A stretch of DNA of 64,000 nucleotides from Lactuca virosa (Eukaryota > Streptophyta > Magnoliopsida > Asterales > Asteraceae). The first letter of the stretch is position 1; every line of letters starts with the position of its first letter. The DNA lies in assembly GCA_928212115.1 (NCBI GenBank), contig CAKMRJ010000001.1, positions 183,503,297 to 183,567,296 of the forward strand, written 5' to 3'. Positions 1 to 11,159 of the stretch are shown in pieces. The notes beneath the pieces were generated by a model that ran no database searches, had not been told where the DNA came from, and saw only the letters and a program-made list of their open reading frames with translations. The translations under genes were made by a program, and so were the position numbers.

Positions 1-247
1 CATAGAAACATGGGGCTGAGGTTGCAACAGAAACCGCACTGTGGCACCTTGCTCGTCGTTCCACATACGACTTTTCCTGGCATGGCCCCCAACGTAATTA
101 AGCCCAAACTATATTCTAGACCAAATTCAACCTCTAAGCCCAATAAACCTTATTCCTTTAGGGTCCATACTCCCACTCTAGACTTCTCTTGATCCAATCG
201 AAGTCTGTTATTCTGAAAAAAGATACATCCCGAAACTGGGTGTTACA
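1..247 (-). repeat. End of a minus-strand LTR (truncated by the window)
   Basis: The plus strand ends a block at 247 with GGGTGTTACA, so the minus strand starts TGTAACACCC, the usual 5' terminus of plant Ty3/gypsy LTRs. No coding similarity is visible in 1-247 and the rest of the putative element lies outside the window. The call rests only on the terminal motif. It could also be unrelated intergenic DNA. Confidence 0.35.
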
Positions 248-442
248 CTATAATACCACCATAGGCTTATGCTCACTTTCGTTGCTATAATACCACTATA
301 TAATTTCTTGCCATAATCCTATATAGTATTTCATGCAGCTGCTATGGTATCACCATAGTCTTACATGCAATTGATATGGTACCACCATAGTCTTTCATAC
401 AATTTCTATGGTACTACTAAAGTCTTTCATGAAGTTACGAAG
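248..442. repeat. 32-bp tandem repeat with palindromic core
   Basis: Three clear units of 32 bp lie at 343-374, 375-406 and 407-438, each beginning TATGGTAYYACYA and ending CATRMARTT. More decayed units built on ATAATACCACYATA precede them from about 247. The core TATGGTACCACCATA is a near palindrome. No coding potential is seen. It looks like a local minisatellite directly beside the COP-1 insertion site. Confidence 0.6.
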
Positions 443-547
443 ACAAATAATCATACATCGAACCCTAGTGTCCTACATAGTGTAAACCAGAAAACTCACC
501 TAAATCAAAGACTTGAATCTAAATACTCGAAGTCCTAAAGAATTAGT

Positions 548-1326
548 TGTTGGATTTAGTGTCTAAGCCCGTAACTATAATTGGTATGTACTTAACCCGA
601 GAGTAGCATGGTCCATTTGGGTTACATGGAACCGGAACAATCTGAAGGATGGACTTTTGAGAAGAGGATATTTATGATTTATTAATATATTATAAGTTCT
701 AATATATTAATATGAAATCATATTATTTAATTAGTATTGATCAAGAATTAGTTTGGAATTAATTTTGTGATCAAAAGAGACTAATTAAATAAATGGGGAT
801 TGATTGTGTAAATCATGCATTCTTATATAGTGGGATTATGATCCATAATCCTTTATGTTGGGCTAAACCCATGTGGTGACACATGGATACTCCATGGAGG
901 TTTTAACCCATGGAGCATGAGGGATATGGAAGGTCATTAGGGTTTACATGGTGTAACCCTAGTTTGTCACACTATATAAAGGACCCATAGATACCAAAAT
1001 TGCACCTAAGTGAAAGGAAAAAGGGCTAGCCGATTTTGTGAGTGCAACTATACTTCTCTCAAGTTCTTCCAATTGTTGGTGGTGTTGTGTGAAGCATTTG
1101 AGGCATCACACTTGGGGTGCTAGGCTCTTAAAGGCTTAAGGAATCAAGCTACAAGAAAAGGTATGTCATTCTACTAGTCTTTGTATTACATATGGTCCAT
1201 TGTATGCTAGTTAGGATGAAACCTTGGAAAAAACAAATTTTGCATGTATAAAAGAGAAAACATAGATCCAAGGTTTCTAGGGTTGCATGTACACCTTAGG
1301 AGTGTTAGAATGCTCAAAACCCATCA
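548..1326 (+). repeat. COP-1 5' LTR
   Basis: Begins TGTTGGATTTAG and ends CCCATCA just before the primer site; repeated at 7770-8549. It contains the promoter (TATATAAA at 973) and a strong splice-donor-like AAG/GTATGT at 1160/1161. Length is about 779 bp. Confidence 0.92.
938..980 (+). promoter_or_regulatory. COP-1 LTR promoter: inverted telo-boxes plus TATA
   Basis: TATATAAA lies at 973-980. Eleven bases upstream is an inverted pair of telo-box motifs, TAGGGTTTACA and TGTAACCCTA, facing each other at 938-961. The same arrangement precedes the TATA (8195-8202) in the 3' LTR. Telo-boxes are known plant promoter elements bound by TRB-type Myb proteins; a role here is inferred. Confidence 0.6.
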
Positions 1327-1327
1327 G

Positions 1328-1339
1328 TGGTATCAGAGC
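1328..1339 (+). other. COP-1 primer binding site (initiator Met tRNA)
   Basis: TGGTATCAGAGC, complementary to the 3' end of plant initiator methionine tRNA, starts two bases after the LTR end. This is where minus-strand DNA synthesis is primed. Confidence 0.93.
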
Positions 1340-1413
1340 CTAGGCTTGTTTTCAATTATACTTTATGCTACTTGCTTTCAAATGCTTGAAAATTCGAATT
1401 TCTGCTCTCTGAA

Positions 1414-1505
1414 CAGTGGACTCGCCGAGTCCACTGGGGAAGTGGCCGAGTCCCTTCACAAATCTGACCAACTCGCCGAGTTAGTTCATGCACTCAACGA
1501 GTTGG
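1414..1505 (+). repeat. COP-1 palindromic words with ACTCGCCGAGT core
   Basis: A perfect 23-bp palindrome lies at 1414-1436 (arms CAGTGGACTCG and CGAGTCCACTG around C1425). A 13-bp perfect palindrome (AACTCG-C-CGAGTT) lies at 1470-1482. Partial copies are at 1444-1453 (GGCCGAGTCC) and 1492-1505. All lie shortly downstream of the primer site, in the transcribed leader. Confidence 0.85.
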
Positions 1506-2023
1506 TGCTCCTGAGTGCAGGTTTTCGAGTTTTAAGGCTGGAAGTGGACTAAGATCATTACCCTAAACTGTTTTTGAACTTATAAACCTATTTTTTGATG
1601 TGGTAATGATCATACTAATCCAATTTAAAAGATAATTGTCAAAGTTTCATGTTTTCTATTAGTTTATATGGTTAGGCTAATTACATGAAATTGTTTTGAT
1701 TTGAATTGTCTTTTTAATATGAGTTTGATTGAATCTTCTATGAATTATTTCATTATTGTGTTAGTTAAATAATGTTTTAAATGATTTTAATGGACTCCAT
1801 AACTTGTCCTCAAGTTATGGATGTTATGGAACATGAAAGGTTTTTCTAATAAAGATTTCATTAAACTCGTATTTTATAGATTTGAAGAGTTTTGACAAGT
1901 TTCAAAACTTTCCCTCAAGTTTTGGAATTTGTAAAGTCTCACTAAATGAAACTTTAATTCCAAACCTTAGAATTTTAAAAGTTAAAATTCAACCCTTATA
2001 CTATTATAATAGTATAAGTTTAA

Positions 2024-2028
<5 letters not shown>

Positions 2029-2096
<68 letters not shown>
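2029..2096. repeat. TA / ATGT microsatellite in COP-1 leader
   Basis: A nearly pure (AT)n run grading into (ATGT)n. COP-2 has a short TATATATA at the equivalent leader position (about 13662) and COP-3 a long one (44587-44621), so the seed is ancestral to the family. Confidence 0.9.
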
Positions 2097-2100
2097 AAGA

Positions 2101-2640
2101 CGTGTCGGTTTTACCGTTAGTAGGCCTCATTCACGAAGTCGGTCTATAAGGGGGGTATAAGGTTACTGCCTATAAAATGGCAGTTTAATGGGTGTCCACT
2201 CTCACCCACCGCTTCCGTGACTGGTGGAGGGTCGGTAGCCGAACGGGTAGCACGAAGACTATAATTCTCATTAAAAGTATAATGATAACTATAAAGTAAC
2301 TAAACCTTTTATAAATTCACAATCTTAGTTACTTTAGGAAAATGTGAAATTGATGCTAATCCGTGAAATTACACTTTACACCTTACCAATTCGTTAATGG
2401 AGCGTGTGTGGTTAACCGGCACATTAACTTGGACTAGTAAGCGTGGCAAAGTGTAGCTTAGTGTTTATCATAAGGTCAATGGAGCGTGTGTGGTTAACCG
2501 GCACATTGATTAAGGTGATAATTGACATTGAGAGTACCAAGTACATTTGCATGGTTATTCACACCTTGTTTGTGATCCTCGGTATCCCATTCACAAACCT
2601 GAAGGGCATAATCGATTTTTAAACATGCGATTGAATTGTT
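2101..2640 (+). other. COP-1 conserved untranslated leader with RNA-structure features
   Basis: This non-coding stretch is strikingly similar to COP-2 13675-14215. It holds two identical 30-bp copies (2396-2425 and 2478-2507) containing GTGTGGTTAACCGGCACATT. It also holds an 8-bp inverted repeat (GTTTGTGA 2568-2575, TCACAAAC 2591-2598) around a conserved 15-nt loop. Further upstream are CGGTAGCCG and CCACC/GGTGG potential stems (2205-2240). Conservation without an ORF suggests RNA-level function such as packaging or translation control; this is inferred. Confidence 0.6.
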
Positions 2641-2884
2641 CAATGAATCTCAAAGGATCTAGGAGTTTCAAATCCAATTAACACTTAATTAACAAAATTT
2701 TGTTTTTATGGTGGAAATTGGTAAATCGTCATTTACCTACCTTCAAATATTTTGCAAGTTGGATTACGGCATCCCTCTTCTAAATTGTAAAATATTGTGT
2801 TGGGTCCTAGCCTTAATATTTCATTTTGGGTGTTATATTAAGGACTCTTTATCTAATCTAAACTTTGTCTTTCTTTCTTTTCAG

Positions 2885-5800
2885 ATGTCTTCCAACACTG
2901 CTTCGGGCTCAAACCCTACCGACTCCTTCTCTCTCATGAACCTTTGTGGGAGAGTCATCTTTGATGGGACTAATTTCAATGATTGGATTAGGAACATCAG
3001 GATGGTCACTCGCTACGAGGACAAGGAATATGTCCTCGACAAGGAGCTCAAGGAAATCGATGAGTCTGCTGCTACTCCTCAGGAGATTGCTGATTTTAGG
3101 GAATATGAGAAAGATGCCACCAAGGTAGCTTGTATCATGCTTGCCACCATGTCTCCTGAACTCCAAAAGTCCTATGAGGACTTCTACCCTTTTGAGATGC
3201 ACCAAGACCTGATGGATAGATACGATCAGAGTGCTCGTCAAGAGCGGTATGAAATCATCTGCTCTATGATTACAACAATGATGAAGGATGGTGAACCCAT
3301 CACGGGCCACTTGAAAAAAATGTAAAAGTTTGTGGACCGTCTGCTCAAACTGAATGTGAACTTTGATGAGGAGCTGGTTATATATATTATTCTACATTCG
3401 TTACCTCCATGTTATGATCAGTTCCGCATGACATATCATATGAACAAGGAGGAAGTCACTCTGAGCAAGCTTCAGGGCCTTTTGAGGACTGCCAAAAGTG
3501 GTCTCAAAGGAAAATCTGTTGTGACCACTCCTACTGCTAATGCCCCTGTTCTGGAAATTGGGCAAGGTAAAGGGAAGAAGAGGAAGGCTCCTTCCAAGAG
3601 TCGCAAGGGAAAGTCTCTTGATGGATCCTCTTCAAGTGGAACCAAAGGAGGTTCTGCTACTCCCTCGTCCATCCCAAAAGAAGCAGAGTGTTTATATTTC
3701 CATGAAAAGGGGCACTGGAAGCAAGGCTGCCCCAAGTACTTGCAGGATGTTAAGGATGGGAAGGTTAAACCCACCCATGCAGGTATTTATACTATTCTAT
3801 CTAAAAACTCATCACATTCTAACTCTTGGGTTCTTGACACAGGTTGTGGAATTCACATTTGTTCTGATGTGCAGAGCCTAAAAAGAAGTAAGGATGTGGA
3901 GCACAGGAAGATAAACTTGATCATGGGGAATAGGAAGGTTTCACCTGTCACCAAGATTGAAGTTTACTCGTTATTGCTTAGTAGTGGGTTAGAAATAGAT
4001 TTGAATAATTGTTGTTACTCATCTAAAATGGCAAGAAATGTTATTTCCTGTCATGGTTTGTACAAACAAGGCTTTAGTTTTTCATTTGATAATGAATGTG
4101 GTGTTATTAATGCTTATTATAATGGTGTCTTTTATTTTAAAGCATTACCTTGTAATGGTGTATATGAAACTGTGATGGTTGTGGACAACTTAGGAAATAA
4201 TGTGTTGCACATTGATTCTTCCAATGAATTGGATAAAGCATTATTGTGGCATTGTCGCCTTGGACATGTCAGCAAGAAGCACATAGGCCAACTCCAAAAG
4301 GTTGGAGTTTTAGAATCATTCGACTTAAAGCCGGATGACACTTGTGAATCTTGCTTACTTGGAAAGATGACCAAGTCACCCTTCACTGGTACTTGTGAAA
4401 GGGGTGAAGGTTTGCTGGATCTCATACACACCGATGTGTGTGGGCCCTTTAGAACCGCCACAAGGGATGCTAACCACTTCTATGTGACTTTTACAGATGA
4501 TTATAGTAGATATGGCTATGTCTACTTAATCAAGCATAAGTCAGAAACCTTTGAGAAATTTAAAGAGTTTAAGCAAGAAGTGGAGAATCAGCTGGACAGG
4601 AAGATAAAGATGCTCCGATCCGATCGGGGTGGTGAGTATCTTAGTATCGAGTTCCTAGACTATCTTAAGGAATGTGGATTGTTTCACAGTTGACGCCACC
4701 TAGGACACCACAGCTTAATGGTGTGGCTGAGAGGCGCAATCAAACCTTGTTGGACATGGTTTGTTCCATGATAAGTCGAGCTCTGTTACCAATCTTATTA
4801 TGGGGGTATGCCTTAGAGACTGCCGCCCATATCCTTAATCTAGTCCCTACAAAGAAAGTTGCCAAAACACCTCACGAGATGTGGACTGGGAAGGCTCCCA
4901 CATTAGACCACATCAAGGTTTGGGGTTGCGAGGCTTTCGTGAAACGCGAGACTCACGACAACCTCGAACCTCAGAGTGAGCGGTGTATTTTCATCGGCTA
5001 CCCACAAAAATCCTTTGGTTATCTCTTCTACAGACCGAGTGACAATTTTTTCTTCGTTCCAAGGAGAGGAGTCTATCACGAGAGAGAGCTCATAGGACAA
5101 GGAGACAGTGGGAGGCAAATTGACCTTGAAGAGCTTCAAGAGTCAAGCGGTGAAGGAACCTCAAACACTAGCGAGCAACCTGAGGAGGAAACTCCTGTTG
5201 ATCCAGTTGACGAGTCTGTACCTCTGAGGGGCTCTAGTAGAGTTAGTGTTCTACCTGTGTTATATGGTTTTCATATAACATCTAAGGGTGATACATTTAT
5301 TAGTGATAGCACACTGGTAAATTTGGATGAACCTAACAACTACAAGGAAGCCATGGCAGGCCCCGATGCTGCTAAATGGAAGGAGGCGATGGACAGCGAG
5401 ATTCAGTCCATGTATGACAATCAAGTTTGGAACTTGGTTGACAATGTCCCGGGTCGTAAGACAGTCAAGTTGAAATGGATCTTCAAGAAGAAGACCGACA
5501 TGGATGGGAAAGTACACAGTTATAAGGCGCGACTGGTTGCGAAGGGCTTTACTCAAACTCCGGGAGTTGACTATGATGAGACCTTCTCACTAGTAGCGAA
5601 GATTAAATCTATTAGGGTTATGCTAGCCATTGCTGCATTTCATGATTATGAAATATGACAAATAGATTTCAAAACCACTTTCCTTAATGGAAAGTTGGCT
5701 GAGGATGTTTACATGAGTGAGCCAGAGGGTTTGGTCGATGAAAAGTACCCTAATAGAGCATGTAAGATTGAGAAATCCATTTATGGATTGAAAAAAGCAT

Positions 5801-6910
5801 CTCGTAGATGGAATCTTTGTTTCGATGAGAAAGTCAAAGAGTTTGGCTTGTCGAGAAGCGAGGATGAGTCATGTGTATATGTCAAAGCTAGTGGGAGTAT
5901 AGTTAGCTTTTTGGTACTGTATGTGGATGACATACTACTCATAAGAAATGACATCCCAACCTTGCAGGAGGTTAAGTCATGGCTTGGGAAGTGTTTCGCT
6001 ATGAAGGACCTCGGAGAAGCTGCCTATATTCTTGGGATAAGGATATTGAGATACAGGAGAAAGAGACTAATTGGACTTAGTCAAAGTACTTACTTGGATA
6101 AAGTGTTGAAAAGATTCAGCATGCAGGATTCCAAGAAAGGGGACTTACCTATCCAGAGCAACTCCAAACTGAGTAAAACTCAGAGTCCGAGTACAGAGGC
6201 TGAGATAGCTGAGATGAGTCAAATACCATATGCTTCCGCTGTTGGCTCGATCATGTATGCGATGACTTGTGCTCGCCGTGATGTGGCCTTTGCTTTGAGC
6301 ATGGTCAGCAGATATCAAGGGAATCCTGGTAAGGCTCACTGGACTGAGGTTAAGAACATTCTCAAGTACGCGGAGGACTAAGGACTGGGTCCTTACCTTC
6401 AGCGGGAGTGATGACTTGAGAGTGGTGGGGTATAGCGATGCTAGCTTTCAGACCGACAGAGATAATTTACGATCTCAGTCGGGCTGGGTCTTTACCCTGA
6501 ATGGAGGAGCAATAACTTGGAAAAGTTCCAACTAGGAGACAGTAGCTGATTCAACTTGCGAATCAGAGTACATAGCAGCAAGCGAGGCGGAAAAGGAGGG
6601 AATATGGCTGAAGAACTTCATCGGAGACCTTCGAGTTGTACCAACTACAAAGGAGCCTATGGAGATTTTCTGTGACTGCGAGAGTGCAGTTGCCTTAGCC
6701 AATGAACCAAGGGATCATGGAAGATCTAGGCACATCAACAGAAAATACCACTTCATTAGACATCGGATAGAAGAAGGACTTCTCGTGGCAAAGAGGGTAT
6801 CGTTTGAAGAGAACCCAACAGATCCCCTCACGAAGGGACTGAGTAGGGTTAAGCATTTACAGCATGCGAGGCGCATTGGGCTGAAGGATGATATTAGTTT
6901 TAATGATTAG
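2885..6910 (+). pseudogene. COP-1 gag-pol polyprotein, broken in five places
   Basis: Copia gag-pol polyprotein. The start is ATG 2885, right after CAG. Gag covers roughly the first 300 codons. Its zinc knuckle at 3689-3730 has lost its second Cys (CLYF for CxxC). Protease active site DTGC is at 3836. The GAG-pre-integrase region shows WHCRLGH and CESCLLGK. The integrase core runs from HTDVCGPF to LRSDRGGEY. Reverse transcriptase has YVDD at 5920-5931, and RNase H extends to the stop at 6908-6910. Lesions: TAA 3323-3325 (CAA in COP-2), one base lost near 4677-4680, TGA 5656-5658 replacing a Trp codon, two bases lost near 6368, and TAG 6533-6535. Most lesions are small, consistent with recent decay. 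No functional polyprotein can be made. Confidence 0.93.
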
Positions 6911-7758
6911 ATAGCTTTCGAAACTTGTAATAGTTGAAATGTAATTGACATTTGATGTTTAAATAAAAGGTGTTTTTTATTTACTAGTATTGTACTGTCT
7001 TGTGTCAATCATTTACTATTGTTTCATTTTGCATGTTTCGACTTCCTGAATGATTAAATATTATTCAAACTATCCACGGTCTATCATACGTTGGAAGTAG
7101 GTATTGAATCAAGACTGTCATGAATTTGGCTTGTAGATGTGTCTGAATTGTATTAGACATAGCAAAGTTTGCTGCAACATTCATGAGTGCTCATAAGGTC
7201 TGAGTATTGGATTAAACCTACGCTTACTTGTATCACTTCATGGAATTTATCTCGAGTGATCGTGAGACGATAATATCATTTAAGTCTTCAAACCAAGAGA
7301 TATGAGTTGTTGACTATGAGTTGGTTGTACATTGCTAGTACGAAACCGCTTCGGTAACTTGATGCCATAAAATGTATGGTTGTGTACAATTTGATGAATA
7401 GTTAGTACAAGCATATGAGTCAAATCTTATCTGTTCCTTTTTAGTCCTTATAGGATTAAAAGCAATATCTTGGGCACCTCGATGATTTTGTTTTGACTTA
7501 TGTGTCGGGCCCGGTCAGAACTAAATTGATGTGTTCGATTAAGTTCTATGTCAAACAAATCGGAAATCGGGAAAGAAACTGTTGGACAATATGTACGACG
7601 TTGTTCCATGTATTTGTCCGGCTGATATCTTGAGAACAGAGGATTATATGGTCACTTATCTTAAATGGCGCGTCATGGTTCAGCAGAGTCTATTAAGAGC
7701 TACGATTGCTAGTCGGTGTTATAAGTCGTACTTGTAGTTATAGTTATTAGACTTATCC
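6911..7758 (+). other. COP-1 3' untranslated internal region
   Basis: About 850 bp between the pol stop and the purine tract with no ORF. It is recognisably similar along its length to the matching part of COP-2 (25742-26570), including AAGCAATATCTT, a CCTCGATGATTT block and TGTCGGGCCCG. It is therefore a conserved non-coding part of this family rather than random filler. Confidence 0.7.
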
Positions 7759-7769
7759 AAGTGGGAGAC
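7759..7769 (+). other. COP-1 polypurine tract
   Basis: AAGTGGGAGAC sits immediately before the 3' LTR, the normal position for plus-strand priming. The identical sequence precedes the COP-2 3' LTR at 26571-26581. Confidence 0.88.
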
Positions 7770-8549
7770 TGTTGGATTTAGTGTCAAAGCCCATAACTAT
7801 AATTGGTATGTACTTGACCCGAGAGTAGCATGGCTCATTTGGGTTGCATGGCACCGGAACAATCTGAAGGATGGACTTTTGAGAAGAGGATATTTATGAT
7901 TTATTAATATATTATAAGTTCTAATATATTAATATGAAATCATATTATTTAATTAGTATTGATCAATAATTAGTTTGGAACTAATATTGTGATCAAAAGA
8001 GACTAATTAAGTAAATGGGGATTGATTGTGTAAATCATTCATTCTTATATAGTGGGTTTATGATCCATAATCCTTTATGTTGGGCTAAACCCATGTGGTG
8101 ACCCGTGGATACTCCATGGAGGTTTTAACCCATGGAGCATGAGGGATATGGAAGGTCATTAGGGTTTACATGGTGTAACCCTAGTTTCTCACACTATATA
8201 AAGGACCTCATAGCTACCAAAATTGCACCTAAGTGAAAGGAAAGAGGGCTAGCCGATTTTGTCAGTGCAAGTATACTTCTCTCAAGTTCTTCCAATTGTT
8301 GGTGGTGTTGTGTGAAGCATTTTAGACATCAGACTTGGGGTGCTAGGCTCTTAAAGGCTTAAGGAATCAAGCTACAAGAAAAGGTATGTCATTCTACTAG
8401 TCTTTGTATTACATATGCTCCATTGTATGCTAGTTAGGATGAAACCTTGGAAAAATGAAAGTTTGTATGTATAATAGAGAAAACATAGATCCAAGGTTTC
8501 TAGGGTTGAATGTACACCTTAGGAGTGTTAGAATGCTCAAAACACATCA
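7770..8549 (+). repeat. COP-1 3' LTR
   Basis: Copy of 548-1326 starting TGTTGGATTTAG and ending ACACATCA, about 780 bp, with its own TATATAAA at 8195-8202. Differences from the 5' LTR are scattered substitutions. Confidence 0.92.
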
Positions 8550-9560
8550 TTAGATAGAAAAACCACCTAAACCAATCATAATATAAACTTCAGTTTATAG
8601 CTCGAAACCCCCATTTTGACCAAAGGTCAAACTGATCAAAAGCTTATGGTTAAGTAAATGGCCAACTGTCATTACGCCGTGACCAAGAACTGGTCACACC
8701 GTGACCACTAGCCGAAAAAATAGTCTCGAAATGATTCATCAATCACGTCACGATCTATCCTAGGTTGTGTCGTGATTTTTAGGCGGAGTCCAGTTTTCCA
8801 TTAGGAAGTTAATCCTTTCAGATCAAGTCCCATAACTTCATATCTGAATCTCTGAGGGGACTTAATGGATAAAGTTTCCTACTTTATCAATTTAGATAAA
8901 TCCATAATAAAAGATCTTAATACTTAAGTCCATTAATCTCTCGAAAAGTCATAAATTGTGCATGGATTCAAGAGAACCATAAAAAGTCATAAATTGTGAA
9001 TGGTTCTTTTTCTCCCTTAACAAAAGCCTAACATATTAAATGTGCCATAAAAAGCTATGGAGTTTTTCAAACTCGAAGATCATCCATAAAAGGGACCAAC
9101 ATCCATTTAATAAGCAAATACCAAAGAGAAAATGCATAAAGGTGGAGCCTTTATGACTTACCCACGTCCAGAATCACAAGAGGATGTTGGATCTTCAATA
9201 TAGAAACATTCCTTGCACCAAGAATGAGCACTCTCTTCATCTTGCTTCACCAAAACAATGAAAACACACTCAAAACATTCACAAAAGGATAGGGTTAGGG
9301 TAAGGAATGATTTTCGTAGATGGAGTCTTCCAAATCAGGAAAACCTTAGGTGTTAGTGACTTTGAATAGGGCCCAAAGACCGAGAATTATGGTTTCTCAA
9401 ATCATCAAGTTTATATCGTGTATACAAGGTATCACGCTGTGACCTTCATTAAAGTGTAGCGCCATGACCAAACCCCAAGTTCGCGTCACGCATCGAATAA
9501 AACCTTGAAATTTATAAATTCTAATTTTGTACTTAAAAGCTTTCCTAAAACTCAGATATT
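8550..9560 (-). repeat. Degenerate LTR-like debris with CCGTGACC words
   Basis: No gene. The stretch carries repeated CG-centred words: GGTCAC-ACC-GTGACC at 8692-8706, ATCACGTCACGAT and GTCGTGAT around 8742-8778, and CACGCTGTGACC and CGCGTCACGC near 9424-9490. Near 8824-8850 the minus strand reads like the TCGNATGNNGAAGTTATG phrase found in the GYP-1 and GYP-3 LTRs. Together these suggest an old minus-strand Gypsy LTR, but no termini are recognisable. Confidence 0.3.
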
Positions 9561-9579
9561 ACATTTTGATTACCATGTG

Positions 9580-10337
9580 TCATATTTATTTTTGGTCATT
9601 AAACTTACCAATAAAAACAGAAGCTTGAGGCTTTGTGGAAGAGTGACAAATGGAACCACTTTTCTGATTTTACTCTCCATAAATTATAGAGAAAGCCACT
9701 CTAACATTAGGAAATGGATTCATAAGGAGGATATGGGTTTTAACATGACTGAATGTATCATCCAAGCCAGAAAGAAATTGCATGATAATCATTAAACTCG
9801 TCAGATGCATGATAAGTACACTCGATCAGATTAATTAGTGCATCAGAGTCCTTCCATTATGCATCAAGTTTGCTATAGTAATCAGAAACAGAAAGCCCAC
9901 TCTAGGTGAGTGAATTAAGTTTTGGTGGAGATTACACACAACAGATCCATCATCCTTATGATATGTTTCAAAATAAGTTAGTCAATAAATATCAGAAACA
10001 ATTTCAGAACAACCATGACTAGCATATATAAACTTGGAAATTGACCCAAGAACCCAAGAACACACAACAACAATAACTCTTTGTCATTTATGTATTTTTT
10101 AGTTTCATCCTATTTAGGTTTAGGAAAGGTACTATCAACAAAACCAAACTTATTTATACCTTTTAAAGATCTTAACACAGAAATCCTCCAAACCCTAATT
10201 TTTTTTGTTGTTCTAGTGAATTTAATATTAGTTATGGAAACAATACCCTTATTAGATGGATGCAAATTAAAAGGATCATCAAAATCATAATGATCAAGAT
10301 TCTTTGTACCAGATCGGGAAGAAATTTCTCTAACCAT
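9580..10337 (-). pseudogene. COP-4 gag remnant (Retrotran_gag_3/UBN2 type)
   Basis: The ORF from ATG at 10337 contains DDPFNLHPSNKG and NKFGFVDSTFPKP, matching the conserved start of plant Copia gag proteins (D-P-x-x-L-H-P-S and N-K-x-G-F-V-D-G). After stops and frameshifts the trace resumes near 9600-9800 with FLSGLDDTFSHVKTHILLMNP, the usual LMGLNDSY...ILLMDPLP block of UBN2. Two motifs in the right order on the right strand, downstream of a primer site, make the call fairly safe. It is non-functional. Confidence 0.75.
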
Positions 10338-11147
10338 CTTTACTACACACTATATGATAAATGATTTATGTTCTAAAAAAGAAAACTACCTATATTGAAC
10401 TAGATTCTACACCACTTATAGGCTAGAGCAAGCCAGTACAAATAAGGAAAAAATAAAGTGCAATCTTCAATAGTCTATAAGTAAAAAAATATGTACAACA
10501 AAGGAAAATACATAGATCACATTGAGGTTACAATAAAAAACAATTAGCAAATAAATAGTTGGTACACAAGACCAAGACCAATTACAAAATAGAGAAACAG
10601 TTAGCGACAAATACACCAAAAAACCTATACAAATGAGAGGTGCTCGAAAAACTTCTAGAACTCCACTAAGTGCTCTGCAAACAACTACATAGATTAATGT
10701 TAGATCCAAAACAATTAGATCTAACACTGATTGGATTCAATAAGCATTCAAATGCTAGAGCGCCATAAAAAAACAATGGTTTGTTACTAGAAAGACGTTG
10801 ACCGTCTGAGATAACGTTAACCGTCTGAGATAACGTTGACCATTAGAGATAATGATGAGTTGTCTCTAATGTTTATAGCTAACAAATGTTTATTCTTATC
10901 CATGTTGACAAAGATGAAGGTTTCAACAAGAAACATTTAGAAAAAAAATTAAAAAATAACCAGATCCAGAAGCATTGAAACAATATTCTCAAAATACACG
11001 AAGATCAAACATAAAAAGTGATTTAGAACAAAACATATCTAATATCGAGGATAAAATCCTTAGTAAATCGACACAAAACCCTAAGAAAACACCAAAGAAT
11101 CAACCGATGAACAAATCTTGATTTCAAAGAAACAAATAGCTAATATT

Positions 11148-11159
11148 GCTCTGATACCA
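11148..11159 (-). other. COP-4 primer binding site
   Basis: GCTCTGATACCA on the plus strand is TGGTATCAGAGC on the minus strand, complementary to initiator Met tRNA and directly abutting the LTR end. Confidence 0.8.

Larger units (their letters stand above)
1161..2884 (+). other. Possible 5'-UTR intron of COP-1
   Basis: AAG/GTATGT at 1160/1161 is a close match to a plant 5' splice site and lies downstream of the TATA. A pyrimidine-rich tract (2865-2881) followed by CAG abuts the gag ATG at 2885. COP-2 (TTTCAG then ATG at 14461) and COP-3 (TAG then ATG at 45373) keep the acceptor position. Splicing would remove the long upstream-ATG-rich leader and the primer site. Inferred from motifs only. 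Confidence 0.4.
548..8549 (+). mobile_element. COP-1: full-length Ty1/copia LTR retrotransposon, inactive
   Basis: LTR-leader-gag-pol-LTR structure with TG...CA LTRs (548-1326 and 7770-8549), a Met-tRNA primer site at 1328 and a purine tract ending at 7769. The flanks TTAGT (543-547) and TTAGA (8550-8554) match at 4 of 5 bases, a decayed target duplication. Domain order protease, integrase, reverse transcriptase, RNase H identifies Copia. The LTRs differ by a few per cent by eye, so insertion is fairly recent. Pol carries several stops and frameshifts, so the copy cannot supply its own proteins. It is closely related to COP-2 and more distantly to COP-3. Confidence 0.93.

Noticed and set aside
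938..961. Interstitial telomeric array
   Set aside because: Only one opposed pair of telo-box units, not a tandem telomere repeat.
2909..3310. Minus-strand ORF opposite COP-1 gag
   Set aside because: Shadow of the gag reading frame; no domain and not conserved in COP-2.
10467..10727. Minus-strand 86-codon hydrophobic ORF as a membrane protein
   Set aside because: It lies in the COP-4 leader between primer site and gag start; composition reflects AT-rich DNA and no family is recognisable.
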